This document shows, one piece after another, positions 35,091 to 43,802 of a stretch of 64,000 nucleotides of DNA. The translations under genes and the position numbers were made by a program. Location of the stretch: contig NZ_KB910934.1 of the NCBI RefSeq assembly GCF_000383235.1, positions 32,159 through 96,158 of the forward strand. The letters run 5' to 3'. The notes under the pieces were generated by a model, which saw only the letters and a list, made by a program, of their open reading frames with translations, searched no databases and was not told the DNA's origin. Origin of the DNA: Bacillus sp. 123MFChir2. Its GTDB lineage: Bacteria > Bacillota > Bacilli > Bacillales > Bacillaceae_G. Numbering within the stretch: the first letter of the stretch is position 1; every line of letters starts with the position of its first letter.

Positions 35091-35738
35091 TTATCGAATA
35101 AATTTTGTAATTTCCGCTACTGCTTTTCGAGCTAGTTTTTTCGGCTGTTCTTTCGGATGCCCTAACGCAATCACCATATTGATTTGTTTATCAGATGCAA
35201 TTTGTAAGTAATCTCTTAGCTCGTTTTGCGCTAATAAAACTGGCCCTGTCATCGGGCATGTACCAAGGCCCCTAGCATGAGCTGCAAGCATTAAGTTTTG
35301 CGAGGCTAAGCAACTACTTTTAATACCTTCTTCTTCCCAAACAGACTCTGGAACAAACTCAATTGGATCAAAAATCTTTTCCCGAAATTTTGATTGATAT
35401 GGCGTTGCTAAGCAAATGATTAAAACTGGTGCATCTGAAAATGCTGTTGCATATGGTCCGAAAGAGCGAGTCAATAATTTCCCTGCTTTTTCCTCTCCTT
35501 TTTGCGTAGCTTCTTCAGCTCGCGTATGTAGCGCATTCCATGTCATTTCTTCTATATCTTTAATTTTGTCTCGGTTCATAATCACGACAAATTCCCATGT
35601 TTGTGAATTTGTATCACTCGGTGCATATCTCGCACAATCAATAATTTCTTCAATATCTTCCACAGAAACGTCTTGGTCAATAAATTTCCGAACACTGCGA
35701 CGGCCGTGAATAATATCTTTAAATGCTTGATAATCCAT
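35091..35738 (-). CDS. Nitroreductase family FMN protein
   Basis: A 215-residue NAD(P)H-FMN oxidoreductase. FMN-binding RRSVRKF at the N terminus (~12), APSDTNSQTWEFVV (~40), and the C-terminal GTCPMTGP (~160) and IALGHPKEQP motifs are typical of the family. Likely reduces quinones or nitro compounds. Start is either ATG at 35738 or TTG at 35747; AAAGGGGAT is not ideally spaced for either. Confidence 0.88.
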   Translation of the reverse strand: MDYQAFKDIIHGRRSVRKFIDQDVSVEDIEEIIDCARYAPSDTNSQTWEFVVIMNRDKIKDIEEMTWNALHTRAEEATQKGEEKAGKLLTRSFGPYATAFSDAPVLIICLATPYQSKFREKIFDPIEFVPESVWEEEGIKSSCLASQNLMLAAHARGLGTCPMTGPVLLAQNELRDYLQIASDKQINMVIALGHPKEQPKKLARKAVAEITKFIR

Positions 35739-35879
35739 ACGATTCAAAATCCCCTTTTATAACGTTTTCAAAATCTCTACCTGACTGATTATATCATATA
35801 ATGAAAAAAGCCGGAGGTGTTCCAGCCTTTTTCATATTTACTCGTTTGTAGCATCTAATTTACATTCATCCTATACACA
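35739..35879. other. Intergenic with terminator-like hairpin
   Basis: AAAAAGCCGGAGG...CCAGCCTTTTT near 35803-35835 forms an imperfect stem that would terminate the relic aminotransferase gene reading leftwards. No gene. Confidence 0.5.
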
Positions 35880-36115
35880 CTCTCCTTATATGCCGCTTGC
35901 AACTTTCTTATAACCCGTTGTTCTCCTGTTTGATATCAAGCGGCCCCAATTTGTGTCACCGGTACAATTTCAATTGGTGTAGCGGTAAAGAAATGACATG
36001 ATGACGTGTAATATCATACAAAATAAACTGGTTCGCAAGGTGTGTAATCAGAGTTCCATTTTTAACAATAAGGAAATTAGAATGACAGCTTGCTGTTATA
36101 ATGCCATTACGAATT
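35880..36115 (-). pseudogene. dat: Relic of D-amino acid aminotransferase
   Basis: Minus-strand reading gives IRNGIITASCHSNFLIVKNG and THLANQFILYDITRHHVISL. It then jumps, in another frame, to TATPIEIVPVTQIG and finally RKLQAAYKE. These are consecutive blocks of a class IV PLP aminotransferase (D-alanine aminotransferase), including the end of the substrate loop and the PLP-phosphate TxTP motif. The catalytic-lysine N-terminal half and an internal piece are missing, with frame changes. Confidence 0.8.
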
Positions 36116-36358
36116 AATTAAGAAACAAAAAATATTTTCTCCATTTACTAGCGAATTTTCTTTTTTACATATAAGATACTGTTATGTATAGCCAAACGTT
36201 TTCATCTACATAAAAAAGGTGTTTTTTTCAATTTGTGTTTATATAAAATATAAAAAACATTATACAAATTCGAAAATACCACATTTTCTAATTTATCTAC
36301 AGTAAATTTTGTTTTATAATAATATCGTTATGTTAAAATATTTAAAAGGAGAACACAT
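36116..36358. other. AT-rich intergenic region with bcr1 remnant
   Basis: No gene seen. It contains the right half of a bcr1 repeat and the promoter and ribosome binding site (AAAGGAGAA) of the next gene. Confidence 0.5.
36190..36245 (+). repeat. Right-half remnant of bcr1
   Basis: AGCCAAACGTTTTCATCTACATAAAAAAGG matches the GCCAGACGCTCTCACCCACC...AAAAGG part of full copies, followed by TTTTTTTCAATTTGTGTTTATAT, the bcr1 right end. Confidence 0.6.
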
Positions 36359-36811
36359 GTGCATATCCAAAATCTATTTATTCAAACAAACTATGACTGT
36401 TTCACTTATGGACAATTAGAAGCAGAAGCGTCTAAGCTTCCAGCAAATATGCAGCAATTCTATATACATACGATTACAGCATTAAAGAGAGAATTGGCAC
36501 CTAACGAATGCTTCTATCATTTATCGACAGGCGCATTTCGTCATACATCAATTGGCTTTTTATTCTTTACAGATAGACAAATTATTATGGGGGAACAACA
36601 AGGTTTAAGCGTGAAATGTCATACCATACACTACCGTGATTTTAAAAGTTGTATCGCTCGTACTGGTCATATTTTAGGGATAAAAACAAATGTAATTTAT
36701 CTTGAAGACCCTCTTTCTCCTTTAGTAAAAGAAGAGTGTGTTACCCATATTCCAGACGAACAATTTCAGATCATATATGAATTTGTACAAGATAAAATTA
36801 CAATGAATTAA
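36359..36811 (+). CDS. Bacterial PH-like domain protein
   Basis: A 150-residue soluble protein. Residues ~60-145 alternate beta strands as in bacterial PH (YokE-like) domains: TSIGFLFFTDRQIIMGEQQG, followed by IHYRDFKSCIARTG and a C-terminal helix. Function unknown. GTG start ten bases after AAAGGAG. Confidence 0.6.
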   Translation: MHIQNLFIQTNYDCFTYGQLEAEASKLPANMQQFYIHTITALKRELAPNECFYHLSTGAFRHTSIGFLFFTDRQIIMGEQQGLSVKCHTIHYRDFKSCIARTGHILGIKTNVIYLEDPLSPLVKEECVTHIPDEQFQIIYEFVQDKITMN

Positions 36812-36944
36812 TTACTAATAACCAATGTTATTAGTAATTAAATTCTTCAAAAAGACTTGCTCATATTGGATATAAAAGCATAAAATATTAGACGCACACT
36901 ATTGATGCTCATTGTTTTTTATCTCCTACAAAGGAGGAAATAAC

Positions 36945-37115
36945 TTGGGGTTATTGGAAGGATATAATAATTTTAGCGGAACATTTTCTCCTCTAATTGT
37001 TCGTTCAATTCATTCTTATAGCCGGCGGTGGAAGCAAAGAGTTCATAAAAAACAGCGCTTAATTCTACGAACAAATAAAAGAAGACGGTATTATACGAAG
37101 AAAATTCCATGGTAA
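36945..37115 (+). CDS. Small very basic protein, 56 aa
   Basis: A 56-residue protein with a TTG start eight bases after a perfect AAAGGAGG. The C-terminal half is crowded with Arg/Lys (RRWKQRVHKKQRLILRTNKR). No family recognised; it may bind nucleic acid or membrane phosphate. A very strong terminator follows. Confidence 0.6.
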   Translation: MGLLEGYNNFSGTFSPLIVRSIHSYSRRWKQRVHKKQRLILRTNKRRRYYTKKIPW

Positions 37116-37143
37116 AAAGTCTCAAGTCAAAAACTTTCTATTC

Positions 37144-37194
37144 AAAAAACACCTAGGATTTCTTGTGAATTCCAAGAAACCCTAGGTGTTTTTT
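37144..37194 (+). terminator. Strong terminator after the small basic protein gene
   Basis: AAAAAACACCTAGG...CCTAGGTGTTTTTT with a second paired segment TTTCTTG/CAAGAAA inside: over 18 paired bases. Confidence 0.9.
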
Positions 37195-37271
37195 ATATAC
37201 CAGGGCAATAAATCCGCTGTAGCACTCACCCTATTTTATTCATAGAATTACAATAATAGACAAAAACAATC

Positions 37272-37607
37272 TTATGAAAAACGATTTCCGTCATCTCGAT
37301 TCAACCAATTTAAAATCAAAATATAACTTTGATAGTGGACATGCCTCAGGAAAAATAGACCACATAAGATTCCCATTCCGATACAGCTATATAACAAACC
37401 AAATTTCAAGAAAATTTCAATGGTTGGTGGAAAAAGAGTCACTTTTTGCAAAATAAATAGTATAAGAAACAACATTAAAAATAATGGGAAATATTGAAAT
37501 TCATATGGTGTACGTCTATTGTTTAATATTTTTCTTAAAAGAAATTGAAAGAATTCTGCAAACAAAAAGCAACTTAGAACTACAATAAGCGCTAGTGTCA
37601 TCCCCAT
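37272..37607 (-). CDS. Small integral membrane protein, unknown
   Basis: A 111-residue protein with three predicted membrane helices (about 3-24, 40-58 and 68-92) and a polar C-terminal tail. No motif recognised. AAGGTGG/TAGGTG precedes the ATG. It begins 12 bases downstream of the decayed acetyltransferase gene, whose end overlaps its ribosome binding site. Confidence 0.65.
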   Translation of the reverse strand: MGMTLALIVVLSCFLFAEFFQFLLRKILNNRRTPYEFQYFPLFLMLFLILFILQKVTLFPPTIEIFLKFGLLYSCIGMGILCGLFFLRHVHYQSYILILNWLNRDDGNRFS

Positions 37608-37619
37608 ACACCTACCACC

Positions 37620-37855
37620 TTATTTTATGATATATTGATAAAATAACACGTCTTGCCACTCAGTGAACTTATAGTCAACTTCTCGAAAGCATACTACATA
37701 TGTAAATCCCAGCTGTTCATGCAGTTTCACACTAATATCATTTCCGCTAATGTCTTTTCCTGTAAATCAAATGTAGCGGTTGTATGTATAACTGCATCAT
37801 TATATATGTGTACAATACTTCTTACATCTTCTTTATCTGCATTGCGAATTTCCAT
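37620..37855 (-). pseudogene. Relic of phosphinothricin-type N-acetyltransferase
   Basis: The N-terminal block MEIRNADKEDVRSIVHIYND, then THTTATFDLQEKTLAEM-like residues, is followed after a frameshifting internal deletion by SVKLHEQLGFTYVVCFREVD and WQDVLFYQYIIK-stop. These are the two ends of a Pat/Bar-type GNAT enzyme of about 165 residues; the acetyl-CoA binding middle is gone. Confidence 0.8.
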
Positions 37856-37871
37856 TGCTCTGTCTCCCCTA

Positions 37872-38231
37872 TTACAATTTCTTTATATAAACATCATTAT
37901 TTTTTTGAAAACCGAGTTGTCCAAAAAACGATTCTATTCTTTCGTTTTTATCCATACATATTAATTGAATCTCCATCATGTGTTCACTTTTTACTATTTC
38001 TTCAAACGTATAATAAGCATTTGTTCCATACCCGTATCCTTCATAATCATGATGAATAAGAAGATACGATAATAGTACTTTCTCATGTTGCACAGTGTAG
38101 TCAATGATACCAATATATGTATCATCTGCTTTTATACAATATGCCACATCTCTAACTGGTAAATCATAAGAAGAAAACATTTCTTCTACTACTAGCTTTG
38201 TTTCGTCTGTTACTTTTTCAAACATTAACAT
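37872..38231 (-). CDS. GNAT family acetyltransferase, small
   Basis: A 119-residue protein. Loop DYEGYGYGTNAYYTFEEI (~62-79) is the acetyl-CoA site, and SFFGQLGFQKNNDVYIKKL is the usual C-terminal strand pair. It is short for the family (usual 140-170) because the N-terminal arm is compact. AAGGAGTG precedes the ATG. It lies 16 bases upstream of the decayed Pat relic, same strand. Confidence 0.75.
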   Translation of the reverse strand: MLMFEKVTDETKLVVEEMFSSYDLPVRDVAYCIKADDTYIGIIDYTVQHEKVLLSYLLIHHDYEGYGYGTNAYYTFEEIVKSEHMMEIQLICMDKNERIESFFGQLGFQKNNDVYIKKL

Positions 38232-38288
38232 ATGTATGTCACTCCTTATTATTATTGTATCGGGCAGGACAAGTATTTATGAAAAAAA

Positions 38289-38315
38289 CCTTAAGATAGT
38301 CATACTATCTTAAGG
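38289..38315 (-). terminator. Terminator of asnB
   Basis: CCTTAAGATAG/CTATCTTAAGG perfect stem, five-base loop, TTTTTTTC on the minus strand. Confidence 0.9.
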
Positions 38316-38323
38316 CTTCCTCT

Positions 38324-40225
38324 TTATACTAAGCTATAAGCGTGCTTTGTTTCTTCATGAAACGCATTTGTATCATATTTATGTTCAACAAAAATTTGGT
38401 GCCATACCATAAACGCAAGGACTGTCCAAATTTTACGGCTGTAATCGCCTTTATCTGCACAATGTGCTTCTAATAAGTCTAATACGTACTGCTTATCGAT
38501 TAAATGCTCTGTTTTGCTTTCTTTAATGATATTTACCGCCCAATCATGCATTTCATCTTTTAACCAGTGACGGATAGGTACTGGGAAGCCTAACTTCTTA
38601 CGATCTAATACGTGATCCGGTACAATACCGCGTACTGCTTCGCGTAAAATCGCTTTTGTTGTACCATTTGCAATCTTTAATTCTGTTGGAATTTTAGATG
38701 CAACATCAAATACTTCTTTATCTAAAAATGGTACACGAAGTTCTAACGAATGTGCCATTGTCATTTTATCAGCTTTTAATAAAATGTCGCCGCGCAGCCA
38801 TGTGAACATATCAATGTATTGCATTTTACTTACATCGTCATAATTCTTGATATCATCATACAACGGCTTCGTAATATCCATGTAATTCACACGCTCATTG
38901 TAGTGCTTCATAAGCACTGCTTTTTCTTCTTCACGGAAGATTTTCGCATTTCCATAGTAACGCTCTTCAATCGGCGTGCATCCACGTTCTAAGAAGCTTT
39001 TCCCTTTGAATCCTTCTTTTAATGCACCACTTAACGCTTTTAATACACGTTTTCCTGGACTAGGGATGTAAGAGAACATTTTTAAAGAGTTTGGCTCACG
39101 ATAAATGTTATATCCGCCAAATAATTCATCTGAACCTTCCCCAGAAAGAACAACTGTTACATGTTTACGCGCTTCTTTTGCAACGAAGTACAATGGTACA
39201 GCTGCTGGATCCGCTAACGGATCATCCATATGCCACATGATTTTTGGGAATTCATCCATAAATTCTTGTGGTGTTACGAACACGCTATAGTTTTTCACAC
39301 CTAATTTTTCTGCTGTTTCTTTCGCTACGTCAACCTCACTAAAGCCACGACGTTCAAAACCAACAGAGAAAGTTAAAAGATTTGGATTCATTTCTTTGGC
39401 GATAGATGCGATAATCGATGAATCGATACCACCAGATAAGAATGATCCTACTGGTACATCACTGCGCATATGCATTTTTACGGAATCGTATAATACGTCA
39501 CGAATTGCTTGAATATGCTCTTCTTTCGTCGCATCAGATGCATTGAAATATGGTTGCCAATAACGACGGACTTCCATCTCTTTTCCAAGTTCTTTTACGA
39601 AGTAATGCCCTGGCTCAATTTTGTTAATATCAACTGTTAACGTTTCAGGCTCTGGAGCATATTGATACGTAAAATAGTGTTGTAAAGAAGCTGGATTTAC
39701 CCCTTTATCTTCCATCACATGTAAGATACTTTTCTTTTCAGATGCAAAAAATGTTGTATCCTCGTGCTGCGCAACGTAAAGTGGTTTAATACCGAAATGA
39801 TCACGTGCACCGAAAAGCTTTTTCTCTTCGCGATCCCAAATCATAAATGCAAACATACCACGAAGGTAATCTACACATTTTTCTTTCATATGAGCATATA
39901 ATGCAATGATTACTTCTGTATCAGATTGTGTCGCAAATGTTGCCCCTTTTTCAAGAAGCATTTCGCGAAGTTCTACATAGTTATAAATTTCACCATTAAA
40001 AATAATTACATAACGATCATTTTCATACGTTAACGGCTGATGTCCTGCTTCTAAGTCAATAATACTTAAACGGCGGAAGCCAAATTGTACATGTTCATCA
40101 CGAAAGTACCCTTCATCGTCTGGACCGCGGTGAAAGATAATCGTATTCATATTTTCAAATTGATGTTTTTCTTCTTCCGAAAACCCTCTAGGGTTTTCAC
40201 ATAAACATCCTACAAAACCACACAT
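38324..40225 (-). CDS. asnB: Asparagine synthase (glutamine-hydrolysing), AsnO-like
   Basis: A 633-residue two-domain enzyme. Cys2 (MCGFVG) is the glutaminase nucleophile; FHRGPDDEG and FNGEIYNY line the glutamine pocket. The synthetase domain has the PP-loop SFLSGGIDSSIIA (~262) and GEGSDELFGGYNIYRE (~365). It follows B. subtilis AsnO (YisO), the sporulation-linked paralogue, more closely than AsnB/AsnH in length and motifs (from memory). Makes asparagine from aspartate, glutamine and ATP. Confidence 0.94.
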   Translation of the reverse strand: MCGFVGCLCENPRGFSEEEKHQFENMNTIIFHRGPDDEGYFRDEHVQFGFRRLSIIDLEAGHQPLTYENDRYVIIFNGEIYNYVELREMLLEKGATFATQSDTEVIIALYAHMKEKCVDYLRGMFAFMIWDREEKKLFGARDHFGIKPLYVAQHEDTTFFASEKKSILHVMEDKGVNPASLQHYFTYQYAPEPETLTVDINKIEPGHYFVKELGKEMEVRRYWQPYFNASDATKEEHIQAIRDVLYDSVKMHMRSDVPVGSFLSGGIDSSIIASIAKEMNPNLLTFSVGFERRGFSEVDVAKETAEKLGVKNYSVFVTPQEFMDEFPKIMWHMDDPLADPAAVPLYFVAKEARKHVTVVLSGEGSDELFGGYNIYREPNSLKMFSYIPSPGKRVLKALSGALKEGFKGKSFLERGCTPIEERYYGNAKIFREEEKAVLMKHYNERVNYMDITKPLYDDIKNYDDVSKMQYIDMFTWLRGDILLKADKMTMAHSLELRVPFLDKEVFDVASKIPTELKIANGTTKAILREAVRGIVPDHVLDRKKLGFPVPIRHWLKDEMHDWAVNIIKESKTEHLIDKQYVLDLLEAHCADKGDYSRKIWTVLAFMVWHQIFVEHKYDTNAFHEETKHAYSLV

Positions 40226-40321
40226 ACTTTCTTACCCTCTTTCGGTTTTCATTCTTTTTCTATACTACTTATATCAACCCTATTTATACTAGCATAATCA
40301 TAGCAATATGGCGACAAAAAG

Positions 40322-40376
40322 TACATAAATCCATTTTGTTTTTTCAGCATTTTCATTACTGCTATGCAAAATAAAA
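40322..40376 (+). repeat. Left-end remnant of bcr1
   Basis: ACATAAATCCATTTTGTTTTTTCAGC...TTACTGCTATGCAAAA matches the first ~55 bases of the full copies (ATAAATCCATTTTGATTTTTTAACATA...TTGCTGCTATGTAGAA). The rest is lost. Confidence 0.65.
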
Positions 40377-40515
40377 AATAATTTATTCGTTTTTCCCCTT
40401 TCATTTGAAAAAAAGATGTTTCTTGTCATTTTTTTACCTTGCATTTACATATAAAACAATTCTATTCTTACCCTTCACCAATTTCCGATTTTTCCCTTAA
40501 CAAAAAATCTATTTT

Positions 40516-40543
40516 CACACTTAGGCGTTTTTGTCATATGATA
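40516..40543 (+). promoter_or_regulatory. Candidate sigma-K/E promoter of the Hsp20 gene
   Basis: The -10 element CATATGATA matches CATANNNTA exactly. An AC-containing -35 (CACAC) lies 16 bases upstream. The start would fall about 20-25 bases before the ribosome binding site. Confidence 0.5.
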
Positions 40544-40572
40544 TTTCAGATTTATCTTTAGGAGGAGAAATT

Positions 40573-41031
40573 ATGAGTGATGAAAGAAAACCTTCACGTC
40601 CACAATTTCGAAGTTACTTAAAACAAATTGATGATTTCTTTGAACAAACTCCGCTTCGTGACGTTATTGCAGATATGAACCACTTTTTCCAAAAAGGAAA
40701 CCGTCTAGTAACATTTCCCGTTGATTTATTTGAAGTAGAAGAGGACCTAATTATAAAAGCTGAACTTCCTGGTATCCAAAAAGAACAACTTCAAGTTGAA
40801 ATACAAGGTGAATACTTAAAAATTGCCGTAAAAGAAGATATCTTAGGCGAAGAAGTAAACGAATCACCTAATTATTATCGGCGCGAACGCACAATGTCGG
40901 AAGCTTCTCGCGTTATCAAATTACCTTATCCAATTAACAAAAAACAAGCAAAGGCTTCGTATCAAAATGGCATATTAGAAATTCGTGCACCTAAACTACC
41001 GCAGCAACACGATATTTTATCGATTGAATAA
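40573..41031 (+). CDS. Hsp20/alpha-crystallin protein (CotP-like)
   Basis: A 152-residue small heat-shock-type protein. N-terminal arm (SYLKQIDDFFEQTPLRDVI), alpha-crystallin domain from VDLFEVEEDLIIKAELPGI (~49) to the A-G-x-L-like YQNGILEIRAPK (~134). The ATG at 40573 after AGGAGG is preferred over an upstream in-frame ATG. Size and the sporulation-type promoter fit a spore-coat CotP/Hsp20 relative. Confidence 0.9.
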   Translation: MSDERKPSRPQFRSYLKQIDDFFEQTPLRDVIADMNHFFQKGNRLVTFPVDLFEVEEDLIIKAELPGIQKEQLQVEIQGEYLKIAVKEDILGEEVNESPNYYRRERTMSEASRVIKLPYPINKKQAKASYQNGILEIRAPKLPQQHDILSIE

Positions 41032-41060
41032 GAAAAGGATGCTCATTCGCATCCTTTTCT
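41031..41060. terminator. Shared terminator of Hsp20 and sco genes
   Basis: AGAAAAGGATGC/GCATCCTTTTCT perfect stem between convergent genes. It overlaps the stop codons on both sides. Confidence 0.9.
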
Positions 41061-41647
41061 TATTGTGTTAAACGTCTAATATCACGTAATATATCATCGT
41101 ATGGTGTATTTTTCATACCATTATATTCCTTCATCACTTTCCCATTTTGATCCACTAAGTAAAACTTTGTACCATGTATAACTTGATCTTGATTTTCTGG
41201 TTTATCAACTAACGTTTTAAAATTGTCTTTCGCAAATTTTTCAATTTCATCTTGCGAATAACCCGTTAACAAATTCCAATTCTTCGTATCATCAGTAAAT
41301 TTCTGCACAAATTCTTTTAGTTTTTCCGGCTTATCAATCTCTGGATCAACACTAAATGATACAAATTGAACATCTAGTTTTTCTTCTTTCGCTAACTTTT
41401 GCAACTTCGCCAAATTCGCTGTCATCGGCGGACAAATTGTTTGACAATTTGTAAATACAAGATCTGCTACCCACACTTTTCCTTTTAAATCTTTTGTACC
41501 AAATTTTTCGCCATTTTGATTTATGTATTGAAAACTTTGAACATCCCAATTTAACGGCTTGCGAAGTTTTGATCCTGAACCGCATCCGGCTAAGAGTAGT
41601 AAACAAAAGGCAGTAAGAAGCCCAATCCATTTTTGAAATCGCTTCAT
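41060..41647 (-). CDS. Sco1/SenC lipoprotein (copper chaperone for cytochrome oxidase)
   Basis: A 195-residue thioredoxin-fold lipoprotein. Signal with lipobox LLAGC (Cys22), copper-binding CQTIC (~73-77) and the distal His in VIHGTKFYLVD (~161). It delivers copper to the CuA centre of cytochrome c oxidase on the outer membrane face, like B. subtilis YpmQ (SCO1). Confidence 0.93.
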   Translation of the reverse strand: MKRFQKWIGLLTAFCLLLLAGCGSGSKLRKPLNWDVQSFQYINQNGEKFGTKDLKGKVWVADLVFTNCQTICPPMTANLAKLQKLAKEEKLDVQFVSFSVDPEIDKPEKLKEFVQKFTDDTKNWNLLTGYSQDEIEKFAKDNFKTLVDKPENQDQVIHGTKFYLVDQNGKVMKEYNGMKNTPYDDILRDIRRLTQ

Positions 41648-41751
41648 TCTAAAACACCCTTCTCTCCTTCAAAATATAACCACCCCTTCTTTCCCATACT
41701 AACAGAAGGTTCACTTTATTGTAACAAAGGTAAACACTATGAGAAAACCGT

Positions 41752-42210
41752 TTACATCACTTGTTCACTAAATCGTACTAATTTTTCCAGCGCTTCTTCT
41801 TTATGAAACGTGCTGAACCATCTATAATTTTCACCGTCTAAAATCCGATAATGTTGGCTAACAATGTTTTGTTGTAAACAAAAAGCTCCTCTTTTCTCAA
41901 TTTCCTTCCACCATATTTGTCCACCCATCGTTTTTTCTTTTTTATATTCCATTTTATGGTGAGCAATTGTTTGAACAACTTCAAGAGCAGACCCTCCAAA
42001 TGCAGACTGCAATACTTCACTGTTTTGAAACAAAGCACAAATCGCAACAACAGTCGTCCACGAGGGCAAAATGCGCTCTTTTTCAATTTGAACAAGCGTC
42101 TTTTTGGAAAGACCTAAAACCTCTGCCATTTCTTCTTGTGTATAATTATGTTCTGTTCGAACCAGCTTCATTTTTTTCGCAATTATTTGTACTACTTCGT
42201 CTTTATTCAT
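41752..42210 (-). CDS. XRE-family transcriptional regulator
   Basis: A 152-residue protein with an N-terminal Cro/CI helix-turn-helix (YTQEEMAEVLGLSKKTLVQIEKE, split QEEMAEVLG and KKTLVQIEK at ~21-40). The C-terminal half has no recognised domain and contains several Trp/Phe. Start chosen at 42210 behind AGAAGGGGTG. Target unknown. Confidence 0.85.
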   Translation of the reverse strand: MNKDEVVQIIAKKMKLVRTEHNYTQEEMAEVLGLSKKTLVQIEKERILPSWTTVVAICALFQNSEVLQSAFGGSALEVVQTIAHHKMEYKKEKTMGGQIWWKEIEKRGAFCLQQNIVSQHYRILDGENYRWFSTFHKEEALEKLVRFSEQVM

Positions 42211-42371
42211 TTGAACACCCCTTCTTACTATGTAAATCATATTAAATTGTATTTTTACACTTTTTTAATACTTAGTCAATTCCACTTACTTCTTTCGTGG
42301 TTTTACAAAGATTGGTGACGCTTTTCAATCGATATTCCCCGCATGTTAACTAAGTTTATCCAGTATAAAAA

Positions 42372-42398
42372 AGCTACTTGAATATAATCAAGTAGCTC
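42372..42398 (-). terminator. Terminator of degV
   Basis: AGCTACTTGA/TCAAGTAGCT stem then TTTTTTATAC on the minus strand, four bases after the stop. Confidence 0.85.
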
Positions 42399-42402
42399 TC
42401 TT

Positions 42403-43245
42403 CTATTCTGCAAAATATGAAAATCCAATTGCTCCAGCACCTGTATGTGTACTAATAACAGGTGTTGTAAAAAAGATTTCTGATTGTGTAAATCCACTAA
42501 TTTTTTCAACTGCTTCTTTCATTTTCTGCGCCAAAGGCAATGCTTTTGCATGTGGAATCGCAACTGCTTTTACTGTTTTACCAGCTATATCCTCTTCAAA
42601 TATTTTCATTAATGTTTTTACAATTTGTCCTTGGCTACGTACCTTAGCAATCGGATTGTAGACTCCGTCCTCAATACCAGCAATTGGCTTAATATTTAAT
42701 AAAGATCCAATCATCGCTTTTCCTTTACCAATACGACCGCCTTTCACGAGGTTCTCTAACGTATCAACAACAACGAATAGACGTGTGTTTTTTCTAACTT
42801 CTTCAAGACGGTTTAATATTTCTTCTAAAGAGCGACCTTCTTGCACCATTCCCGCTGCTTCAATTACTTGATAAGCTAAAGCGTGACTAATAAATAAAGA
42901 ATCCACTACTGTTACTTTTGTATCTGTCATCGTTGCTGCACTATTTGCCGTTGCAACTGATCCGCTTAATCCATTCGTTAAGTGAATTGAAAGAACTTGA
43001 CTACCGTCCTCTCCTAAGCGATCATACAATTCTACAAATGAACCAACTGCTGGTTGCGATGTTTTAGGTAATACTTCTGATTTTTGCATTTCTTCAATAA
43101 ACTCATCTGGTTGTAAATCTACACGATCTAAATAAGTTTGTCCGTTCACAGAAATTGATAATGGGATAACATGAATATCATATTTCTCAATCACATCTGG
43201 TGATAAATCCGCCGTTGAGTCTGTGACAATTTTAATTTTTTGCAT
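42403..43245 (-). CDS. DegV family fatty-acid-binding protein (FakB-like)
   Basis: A 280-residue protein. N-terminal IVTDSTADLSPDVI (~5-18) and KTSQPAVGSF (~61-70) with the family TSQPS/A loop, VSIHLTNGLSGSV, and ISTHTGAGAIGFSYF at the C terminus are complete. DegV/FakB proteins present fatty acids to the FakA kinase. Monocistronic here; no fakA in the window. Confidence 0.92.
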   Translation of the reverse strand: MQKIKIVTDSTADLSPDVIEKYDIHVIPLSISVNGQTYLDRVDLQPDEFIEEMQKSEVLPKTSQPAVGSFVELYDRLGEDGSQVLSIHLTNGLSGSVATANSAATMTDTKVTVVDSLFISHALAYQVIEAAGMVQEGRSLEEILNRLEEVRKNTRLFVVVDTLENLVKGGRIGKGKAMIGSLLNIKPIAGIEDGVYNPIAKVRSQGQIVKTLMKIFEEDIAGKTVKAVAIPHAKALPLAQKMKEAVEKISGFTQSEIFFTTPVISTHTGAGAIGFSYFAE

Positions 43246-43363
43246 GTTTTATTTCTTCCCTTTCCACTACGCTCTCCCTGTTATTATACTAGTATTCCGA
43301 CTGCTTTCAACAGTTTAAGGTAATTTTCCGACAAAATTATTATTTTTATGTCTAAAAAAAACA

Positions 43364-43383
43364 GCAGAGCGCTGATGCTCTGC
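43364..43383 (-). terminator. Terminator of the 43.4 kb hypothetical gene
   Basis: GCAGAGC/GCTCTGC stem then TGTTTTTTTT on the minus strand, 12 bases after the stop. Confidence 0.85.
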
Positions 43384-43395
43384 CGCAATTTTTTC

Positions 43396-43647
43396 TTATG
43401 CATTTTTTTCTAACGTATTTATTTCATATACATTTGAATAATCATTCCATTTTAAGCAACTCTGCAAATATTCTCGAAATGAGTACGAAAACCTTGGTTG
43501 TTTTTGTTTTTGAATTTTAGAAATAAAGAGCTGAAGACGCGACTGAATTTGAAACGCTAATGGGTGCTGTGTTTGTAACACTGGGATTTCAACCACCTTT
43601 ACGCATTTTCCTGTTGGATGAGTGAAATAAAAACTCTTCATAATCAC
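43396..43647 (-). CDS. Conserved hypothetical protein, 83 aa
   Basis: An 83-residue soluble protein starting (GTG) VIMKSFYFTHPTGKC, rich in aromatic and basic residues (QKQKQPRFSYSFREYLQSCL). No domain recognised; similar short proteins occur in the B. cereus group. AGAGG lies nine bases before the GTG; an ATG two codons later is an alternative start. Confidence 0.6.
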   Translation of the reverse strand: MIMKSFYFTHPTGKCVKVVEIPVLQTQHPLAFQIQSRLQLFISKIQKQKQPRFSYSFREYLQSCLKWNDYSNVYEINTLEKNA

Positions 43648-43802
43648 GATATCAATCCTCTTTTTTTTTTGATTTATAATGTTAGTATAAACCGACAAAG
43701 TCAAAAAGTTTGTCTAAATTTTGGAGGAGCTTTAATTTTTTTCTCCTTTATATTGTATGCGCTTACACTAATAGTATAACAAATAAATAAAAAAAGTGCC
43801 CG

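Larger units (their letters stand above)
40226..40572. other. Divergent intergenic region asnB / Hsp20
   Basis: About 350 AT-rich bases holding the asnB promoter, a bcr1 left-end remnant, and the sporulation-type promoter of the Hsp20 gene. No gene seen. Confidence 0.5.

Noticed and set aside
40226-40572. T-box or other riboswitch upstream of asnB
   Set aside because: No T-box sequence (AGGGTGGNACCGCG-like), antiterminator or long structured leader is visible.
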